Shown here in pieces: positions 6,734 to 10,275 of a stretch of 13,949 nt of DNA. The translations under genes and the position numbers were made by a program. Source of the stretch: Candidatus Levyibacteriota bacterium (GTDB lineage: Bacteria; Patescibacteriota; Microgenomatia; Levybacterales; UBA12049); the NCBI GenBank assembly GCA_016182225.1, contig JACOXV010000054.1, positions 1 to 13,949 on the forward strand. Direction: 5' to 3'. Position 1 is the first letter of the stretch, and each line of letters begins with the position of its first letter. A model generated the notes under the pieces. It did not search any database and was not told where the DNA came from. It saw only the letters and a list, made by a program, of their open reading frames with translations.

Positions 6734-6738
6734 GATTC
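6615..6738. repeat. Palindromic repeat family 1, copy E with heptamer tail
   Basis: The full element (6615-6701) plus the A+T-rich period-7 tail (6702-6738) closely matches copy D, with short differences in the middle. On the minus strand it codes for residues 1 to about 39 of the 5915-6733 product, and the tail runs into the stop codon of the upstream gene at 6737. Confidence 0.8.
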
Positions 6739-7366
6739 ACTTGTTTTTTTCTTCTCTGAGGGATTCTGTTTCTTCGAGGACATCGTTAAGTTTATCTACA
6801 TCCTGAGACGAAAGATTTTCCTTCTGATCCTTAAGTAGTGCTTCGACATCTTTTGATATAGTATCTGCGCTGTCTTTGCTTCTTTCTTTTAAAGCTTCGA
6901 CATTCTCATCTGTTTTGGCGCTTCTTCTATTTTGATTGCCTACAAAATAAGCAAGAGGAGATAGAAGGAGCAGAGAACCGAGTTTGACAAAATTCATAAA
7001 AACATCGTTTTTTACAGCTTCAGGAAAGAAATAAATACCCGCGCCGATTGCAAAAACAAAAGTAAGATTTGCCTCAAATACAAATGCTATTCCGAAAAGA
7101 ATGAAATAGAGAAGGAAAAAAATAGGGGAGTGAAGAGAACCCGTCTGTGCGATCAGAAGAAGAACAACGCTGTTAAGAGCGAAAATTGTAAAAGGAGATT
7201 CATTAAGAAAGTTGGGGAGCTTCTTCCTTCTGCTTGAGAGAAGAATATATATAAATACCAAAACTCCGATAAGAGGAATAGAGTATTTCCCAAATTCTGT
7301 TTGGTTAAGAATAAAGACAGCCAGGAAAGAGGAAATAAGAATTACGGATTGTGTTATAAATTTCAT
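6737..7366 (-). CDS. Multi-pass membrane protein with C-terminal coiled coil, unknown function
   Basis: From the ATG at 7366 the product is 209 residues. Six hydrophobic helices are visible (roughly 2-21, 28-45, 60-75, 81-97, 100-115 and 125-143), followed by a charged, helix-forming tail of about 65 residues rich in E, K, D and S (ENVEALKERSKDSADTISKD onward) that should form a cytoplasmic coiled coil. The arrangement recalls the sensor half of a histidine kinase without the kinase, but no H-box or ATPase motif is present. An upstream ATG at 7384 is in frame (adds MCYHNL), but the downstream one directly precedes the hydrophobic helix and is preferred. Its stop lies 3 bases before the next gene's ATG, so it probably heads the surface operon. 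No family was recognised. Confidence 0.6.
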   Translation of the reverse strand: MKFITQSVILISSFLAVFILNQTEFGKYSIPLIGVLVFIYILLSSRRKKLPNFLNESPFTIFALNSVVLLLIAQTGSLHSPIFFLLYFILFGIAFVFEANLTFVFAIGAGIYFFPEAVKNDVFMNFVKLGSLLLLSPLAYFVGNQNRRSAKTDENVEALKERSKDSADTISKDVEALLKDQKENLSSQDVDKLNDVLEETESLREEKNK

Positions 7367-7390
7367 AAGATTATGGTAACACAAAATGCT

Positions 7391-7460
7391 CAGGTACCAA
7401 AAGTATCAAAGGTACCAGGAGTATCAGAAGCCTGCCGGCCCGCTTCGACTCAGCGAAGCT
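7391..7460. repeat. Period-9 array and adjoining hairpin repeat at island left edge
   Basis: Positions 7391-7428 hold alternating 9-base units of the type GGTACCAAA / AGTATCAAA, the same family that encodes VSKVPKVSK inside leuS. A hairpin GCTTCG-ACTCAG-CGAAGC follows at 7442-7459. These mark the boundary where base composition and gene style change. Confidence 0.65.
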
Positions 7461-7476
7461 TGATGAGTCCTATAGT

Positions 7477-7505
7477 TTGACTTTCGGGTTTATTCTTGGT
7501 AGAAT
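7477..7505 (+). promoter_or_regulatory. Sigma70-type promoter for the island genes
   Basis: TTGACT (7477-7482), a 17-base spacer and TAGAAT (7500-7505) make a near-consensus pair, with an additional TG extended -10 (TGGTAGAAT). Transcription would begin near 7512 and give a leader of about 115 bases before the GTG at 7629. Confidence 0.7.
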
Positions 7506-7565
7506 TTGGCTACTTTTTGTTAAATCTAGGAAGGCTTGCATACTTTTGAAATTTGGCTTGTTTGT

Positions 7566-7591
7566 CCTTTCGAAGCTTTAGCGAAGAAGGG
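7566..7591. repeat. Short palindromic repeat with symmetric 3x3 internal loop (HP0)
   Basis: CCTTTC pairs with GAAGGG, then a GAA/GAA internal loop, then GCT/AGC. On the minus strand the loop reads TTC/TTC, as in the hairpins at 8687 and 8721. It lies in the leader of the first island gene. Confidence 0.55.
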
Positions 7592-7628
7592 CACTTTCAC
7601 AAGTTGCGGAAAACAAAAGGAGATTTAC

Positions 7629-7946
7629 GTGTACCGGGTTAACCGGCCGACAAAATCGGGCATAGGTGGACCTGACTACATAGCAGCGCTCATCATAATA
7701 GCTATATTTGCTTGGTGGTGGGCATTCAATAACTGGGTCAACGACGGTGAAGCCAAAAGACAGTTCTCAGAACTCTCTGGCGGTAAAACCGTCATAATAC
7801 AACGTGGTGATGGAAGAGGAAATCCTTTTCCTCACAACGTAATCTACGTTTTGTTGGTGGATGGAAAGACCATCTATGGTCGCTGTGATGCAGACATGTT
7901 CAAACCAACTGTCTGCAGGCTCACGGAGAAACTAGAGTCTCCATAG
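7629..7946 (+). CDS. Small membrane-anchored protein, unknown function
   Basis: The GTG at 7629 is chosen because AAAAGGAG (7615-7622) sits 6 bases upstream; an in-frame ATG at 7536 would read through the palindromic repeat and has no ribosome site. The product has about 105 residues: a short N-terminus (MYRVNRPTKSGIGGPDY), one transmembrane helix near 17-35 (IAALIIIAIFAWWWAFNNWV), then a small soluble domain rich in beta character (GKTVIIQRGDGRGNPFPHNV, VIYVLLVDGKTIYGRCDADM) with cysteines near the end. The soluble part would lie outside the cell if the short N-terminus is inside. The island promoter at 7477-7505 probably drives it. G+C content and the strong Shine-Dalgarno site differ from the flanking genes. 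No family was recognised. Confidence 0.6.
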   Translation: MYRVNRPTKSGIGGPDYIAALIIIAIFAWWWAFNNWVNDGEAKRQFSELSGGKTVIIQRGDGRGNPFPHNVIYVLLVDGKTIYGRCDADMFKPTVCRLTEKLESP

Positions 7947-7950
7947 AACC

Positions 7951-7977
7951 CAGCAGGGTCCAAGTCTGACACTGCTG
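7951..7977 (+). repeat. Post-gene repeat, copy 1, with CAGCAG/CTGCTG hairpin
   Basis: AGGGTCCAAGTCTGACACTG, continuing CTG, at 7955-7977 matches 19 of 23 positions with 8638-8660. Both copies lie immediately after a TAG stop of an island gene. This copy also forms a CAGCAG/CTGCTG stem from 7951 to 7977. Confidence 0.5.
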
Positions 7978-8009
7978 TACTATCAATAGCTTCAAGGAGG
8001 GAATTACTC

Positions 8010-8639
8010 GTGCGTCGTATTAGCGCTCTCATCGACAGCTGGCAGATCGAACGGCCCGTTTTGGCCGGCATCCTGGTGGTCATCGGCATCTTGGTGGGAG
8101 TGAACATTCCCCAGGAGAGTGCCGCGGCGGTCAATGAGGCACCCGCCATCGTAAGCTGGCAGGATGATCCTGTGGGAGAGTGCATCACGTTCACGCCTGA
8201 AGAGGCGCATGAGCGTTGGGACGGAGACCGCGAGGGCTGGGAACAGCTTAGCGCGAACGTCCTGCACTACGAAGGCCGGAAGATCAAGCTTAGGATCCCT
8301 CGGGATACTATGCTCTACGATCCGACTACCTTCAGGACTCTTCTCTACCGTGACCGGTATGAGGGAACGATCTTCAACATGTGGTGTGTCCCGAATCCAG
8401 GCACGCCGTTCGTCAAGTTCCCGTCCGACCTCGACCTGAACAGGCCGTTTCACAAGAATTTTGGTGGGCCTGCGGAAGCTTGGAAGCTGGGAACACCAGA
8501 GCATCGCTATGTTCGATACGTTGGGCCAAGGCTGATTTTCATCACGCCTCGGCACTTCGTAGTCTACGACGATGACGGCGGCATCTATACTCCCGGAAGG
8601 CTCTTCGAGGGCAGCAAGCTCACGCTGGTAATCCAGTAG
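8010..8639 (+). CDS. Secreted or membrane-anchored protein, unknown function
   Basis: Translation from GTG at 8010 is supported by AAGGAGG at 7994-8000 with 9-base spacing. The 209-residue product has an N-terminal hydrophobic helix (about 18-36, VLAGILVVIGILVGVNIP) that could be an uncleaved anchor or signal peptide, then an acidic-to-neutral soluble domain with many aromatic residues and two cysteines (ECITF and MWCVP). The stretch RKIKLRIPRDTMLYDPTTF and the ending EGSKLTLVIQ suggest beta structure, but no family is recognised. The gene is G+C rich: 38 of 60 bases are G or C in 8041-8100, against 20 of 60 in 10561-10620 of leuS. It lies 63 bases after the 7629 gene with no promoter between, so both are probably on one transcript. 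A long antisense frame over it is a composition artefact. Confidence 0.65.
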   Translation: MRRISALIDSWQIERPVLAGILVVIGILVGVNIPQESAAAVNEAPAIVSWQDDPVGECITFTPEEAHERWDGDREGWEQLSANVLHYEGRKIKLRIPRDTMLYDPTTFRTLLYRDRYEGTIFNMWCVPNPGTPFVKFPSDLDLNRPFHKNFGGPAEAWKLGTPEHRYVRYVGPRLIFITPRHFVVYDDDGGIYTPGRLFEGSKLTLVIQ

Positions 8640-8660
8640 GGTCCAGATTGGACACTGCTG
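8638..8660 (+). repeat. Post-gene repeat, copy 2
   Basis: AGGGTCCAGATTGGACACTG, continuing CTG, begins inside the TAG stop of the 8010-8639 gene and matches the copy at 7955-7977. GTCCA-GAT-TGGAC forms a small hairpin. It may be a conserved 3' processing or termination signal of these genes. Confidence 0.5.
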
Positions 8661-8686
8661 AGGCTGAAAAGCTACATTCCGCAATC

Positions 8687-8753
8687 CGCCTTCGTCAGGC
8701 AGCTGACTTCGGCGAGACAAGTCCTCCTTCGCTCGGAAGAGCTTCGGACGGAC
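8687..8753 (+). repeat. Tandem hairpins with identical TTC/TTC internal loops (HP1, HP2)
   Basis: HP1 (8687-8714): CGCC-TTC-GTCAG, loop GCAG, CTGAC-TTC-GGCG. HP2 (8721-8753): GTCC-TCC-TTC-GCTC, loop GGAA (a GNRA tetraloop), GAGC-TTC-GGA-C-GGAC with one bulged C. Both have a symmetric 3x3 TTC/TTC internal loop at the same height, the design also seen in HP0 at 7566. They sit in the long non-coding gap after the 8010-8639 gene. Confidence 0.6.
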
Positions 8754-8779
8754 ACAGCAAGTGAATAAGTGCAGACAAT

Positions 8780-8849
8780 GGCACCTGAGGAGAGGAGCGT
8801 TCTAACGCTTCATTACGACTTCTAGTCGTTTTAAATCTCCAAGGGTGCC
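8780..8849 (+). other. Three-way-junction structured element (possible small RNA or terminator region)
   Basis: GGCACC (8780-8785) pairs with GGTGCC (8844-8849), then a TGA/AAG 3x3 loop, then GGAG (8789-8792) with CTCC (8837-8840). Inside this closing helix are two hairpins, AGCGTT/AACGCT (8796-8809) and ACGACT-TCT-AGTCGT (8815-8829). All four helices are Watson-Crick perfect. It is about tRNA-sized but has no T-arm or anticodon pattern. It could be an RNA, a folded single-strand DNA site, or a termination region. Confidence 0.45.
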
Positions 8850-8883
8850 TTTCTGCGTTTAAATAGCAATTTTCCCTCTTTTT

Positions 8884-8892
8884 TGTTAGAAT
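8884..8892 (+). promoter_or_regulatory. Candidate extended -10 promoter for the crystallin-like gene
   Basis: TGTTAGAAT is an extended -10 that matches the island's first promoter (TGGTAGAAT at 7497-7505). No good -35 is present 17 bases upstream. It would give a leader of about 225 bases holding the hairpins at 9006-9090. Confidence 0.4.
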
Positions 8893-8997
8893 CCTAGCGT
8901 TAATTTTTATGCATTTGAAAATGCTCAAATGTTATAGAGATTAACAATTTGATATATTTCTTGCACCTTAATTTTAAATGCGGATTTTAAGTCTTTC

Positions 8998-9090
8998 GTC
9001 TGGGCGAGACCCCTCGTTCACAATTGTAAATTGTAAATTGGTAAATGGAAATTGTGACCGGAGGGTCTCTGCTTGGGCGGAAGCAAAGAC
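8998..9090 (+). promoter_or_regulatory. Leader with two mutually exclusive hairpins
   Basis: Hairpin P1 (9006-9069) pairs GAGACCC with GGGTCTC, then T-C-G with C-G-G, then TCACAATT with AATTGTGA: 18 pairs with two single mismatches. Its 24-base loop is made of AATTGTA-like 7-base units. Hairpin P2 (9065-9090) pairs GTCTCTGCTT with AAGCAAAGAC (one mismatch) round a GGGCGG loop. P2 uses five bases of P1's 3' arm (9065-9069), so only one can form. A small stem GTCT-GGGCG-AGAC (8998-9010) also competes with P1. The gene's ribosome site follows at 9111. Attenuator or riboswitch-like behaviour is inferred. Confidence 0.45.
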
Positions 9091-9126
9091 AAATCAGTTA
9101 GGCCAATTTTGGAGAGGTAATTTCTC

Positions 9127-9627
9127 GTGAAAAGATTGATTCAGGTCATGTTGACAGCGTTTATGCTGCTCGTGATCTTGCCCGGAATCGCCCTCGCCAA
9201 TACCTATCACTGGGACAACGGCTTTGGCGGATACGTCGACGACAACTGCGGCACATCAAACGAGCGGTTCCAGCTCGTTCTGTATCGCGACATCAATGGC
9301 GGCGGCGCAAAGGTCAAGATCTGCCAAGCAGAACCCAACTTCTGCAACGCGCCACTTACCAGTGGCTCCGACGTATACAATTGCGGAGTATTTACCTACC
9401 TCCCGTTGAATGATCAAGCTTCCTCTGTGTGGGCTAAGAGCCTTCCCAGTGGTTACTGCCTGATCATGGCAACGATGAAGATGTATAACGGAACCATCTT
9501 CAGTCTCGACTACGAGGGGCAGTTCGCTAACCTGACGAACTATGGGTTCAATGACGTCCTCTCCTCAGCAAAGCGAACCACTTCGGGCGACAGCCTGTGT
9601 AGTGGTCCTGCCGCTCCTGCCCCGTAG
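9127..9627 (+). CDS. Secreted betagamma-crystallin-like protein
   Basis: GTG at 9127 follows GGAGAGG (9111-9117) with 9-base spacing. The 166-residue product has a clear signal peptide (about 1-24, cleavage after ALA). The mature part has two Greek-key-like motifs: FQLVLYRDINGGGAKVKICQ leading to YLPLNDQASSVW (95-100 NDQASS), and YCLIMATMKMYNGTIFSLDY leading to FNDVLSSAKR (142-147 NDVLSS). The [ND][ND]xx[ST]S sequences are the classical calcium-binding signature of microbial betagamma-crystallins, and two in one domain fit the usual pair. Cysteines at 41, 66, 73, 86, 111 and 158 suggest disulphides, as expected outside the cell. The product ends in a Pro/Ala tail (PAAPAP). Base composition and start style match the other island genes. 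Fold call is by motif; ligand and role are unknown. Confidence 0.65.
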   Translation: MKRLIQVMLTAFMLLVILPGIALANTYHWDNGFGGYVDDNCGTSNERFQLVLYRDINGGGAKVKICQAEPNFCNAPLTSGSDVYNCGVFTYLPLNDQASSVWAKSLPSGYCLIMATMKMYNGTIFSLDYEGQFANLTNYGFNDVLSSAKRTTSGDSLCSGPAAPAP

Positions 9628-9642
9628 ATCTAGTTGAGCTTT

Positions 9643-9658
9643 GGAGGCCGCCCCCTCC
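9643..9658. terminator. GC-rich hairpin after the crystallin-like gene
   Basis: GGAGG and CCTCC pair around CCGCCC, followed by TTTG. It lies 15 bases after the stop and could be a weak terminator; the T-run is too short to be sure. Confidence 0.3.
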
Positions 9659-9756
9659 TTTGCGCACAGCGTGGGACAAACCTCAGACCGGTGAATCATC
9701 AAGCCAGCGGTCCAGGCGAGCAGTTATTTGAGATGACACAGTTTCAGGAGGAGACA

Positions 9757-9996
9757 TTGGGAAAACAGAAGTCACATAGCTCAAAAGGAGCTAGGCGCTC
9801 AAAGGAGGCTAAGCGGAAATTTGATCGTCAGATCAAACAGATGGAAAGGCGCGAGCTCAAGAGAGCCAAGCGCAATCCGGCCCAGATGGATTCTGGAATT
9901 CGCGCTCGCGACGAGGGAGCGCATCAGGTTTTCGATGGGCCCAGGGATCCTGTCCGAACACCGATTTCCAAACCGCCTCAAGGCAGTCCGGGATAA
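9757..9996 (+). CDS. Small highly basic protein, TTG start, unknown function
   Basis: AGGAGGAG at 9746-9753 places the start at TTG 9757, in frame to the stop at 9994. An upstream in-frame ATG at 9734 has no ribosome site. The product is about 79 residues. Residues 2-40 are strongly basic and helix-prone (SKGARRSKEAKRKFDRQIKQ, then MERRELKRAKR), which suggests nucleic-acid binding or ribosome association. The C-terminal half is Pro/Arg/Gly-rich and probably disordered. The Shine-Dalgarno site matches the style of the three genes upstream. No family is recognised, and the coding status rests on the ribosome site and open frame. Confidence 0.45.
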   Translation: MGKQKSHSSKGARRSKEAKRKFDRQIKQMERRELKRAKRNPAQMDSGIRARDEGAHQVFDGPRDPVRTPISKPPQGSPG

Positions 9997-10124
9997 AACT
10001 ATCCGCATGATACGAAGGTACAAAATACACCCTCGGGTTCGCCATTTTGGCGACCTATCCTTACCATTGAGAAGTGGTTTTGGATTCCAGGTTTCTGGAG
10101 AGGGTGTTTTTACTTTTAATAGTG
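9997..10124. other. Intergenic DNA at the island right edge, small hairpins only
   Basis: Contains TCGCC-ATTTT-GGCGA (10039-10053) and TCCAG-GTTT-CTGGA (10086-10099). The second is followed, after six bases, by TTTTTACTTTT and may end transcription coming from the island. No gene was identified. Confidence 0.35.
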
Positions 10125-10210
10125 AGCGCTTTGGTTGCTTGCAAAATTTTCTTGAAACTCGCTTCGCTGCAAAATGCCGTTTCTGCGAAAATTTTGCAAG
10201 CTCCCCGCGC
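10125..10210. repeat. Palindromic repeat family 1, copy F
   Basis: The full element starts AGCGCTTTGGTTGCTTGC and ends AAGCTCCCCGCGC. Inner arms CTTGCAAAATTTTC and GAAAATTTTGCAAG are perfectly complementary over 14 bases, the best hairpin of the family. It lies upstream of leuS, non-coding, in the same orientation as copy A. Confidence 0.8.
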
Positions 10211-10254
10211 ATTTGCTGATTTTGATTCGATTAGGTTAATTAGAAATTCTCTTA

Positions 10255-10263
10255 TGTTATACT
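10255..10263 (+). promoter_or_regulatory. Extended -10 promoter of leuS, very short leader
   Basis: TGTTATACT is an extended -10 (TGnTATACT) ending 12 bases before the leuS ATG. The -35 region is poor (TTAATT). The leader would be about 5-7 bases and no Shine-Dalgarno site is present, as at the 862 gene. Confidence 0.5.
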
Positions 10264-10275
10264 GAGCCTAATAAA

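Noticed and set aside
8004..8720. Long minus-strand open frame (238 codons)
   Set aside because: It is antisense to the 8010-8639 gene, which has a strong Shine-Dalgarno site and signal-type N-terminus; the protein has no recognisable features and runs through HP1 DNA. High G+C DNA often leaves such frames open.
8780..8849. Possible tRNA or integron attC site
   Set aside because: Size is right for a tRNA, but there is no T-arm consensus, no 7-base anticodon loop and no proper D arm. For attC, the core sites RYYYAAC and GTTRRRY are not matched and no integron integrase lies beside the island.
9821..10219. Plus-strand frame of 132 codons and opposing minus frames over the island's right edge
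   Set aside because: They read through palindromic repeat copy F, overlap the TTG-start gene that has a ribosome site, and lack ribosome sites of their own.
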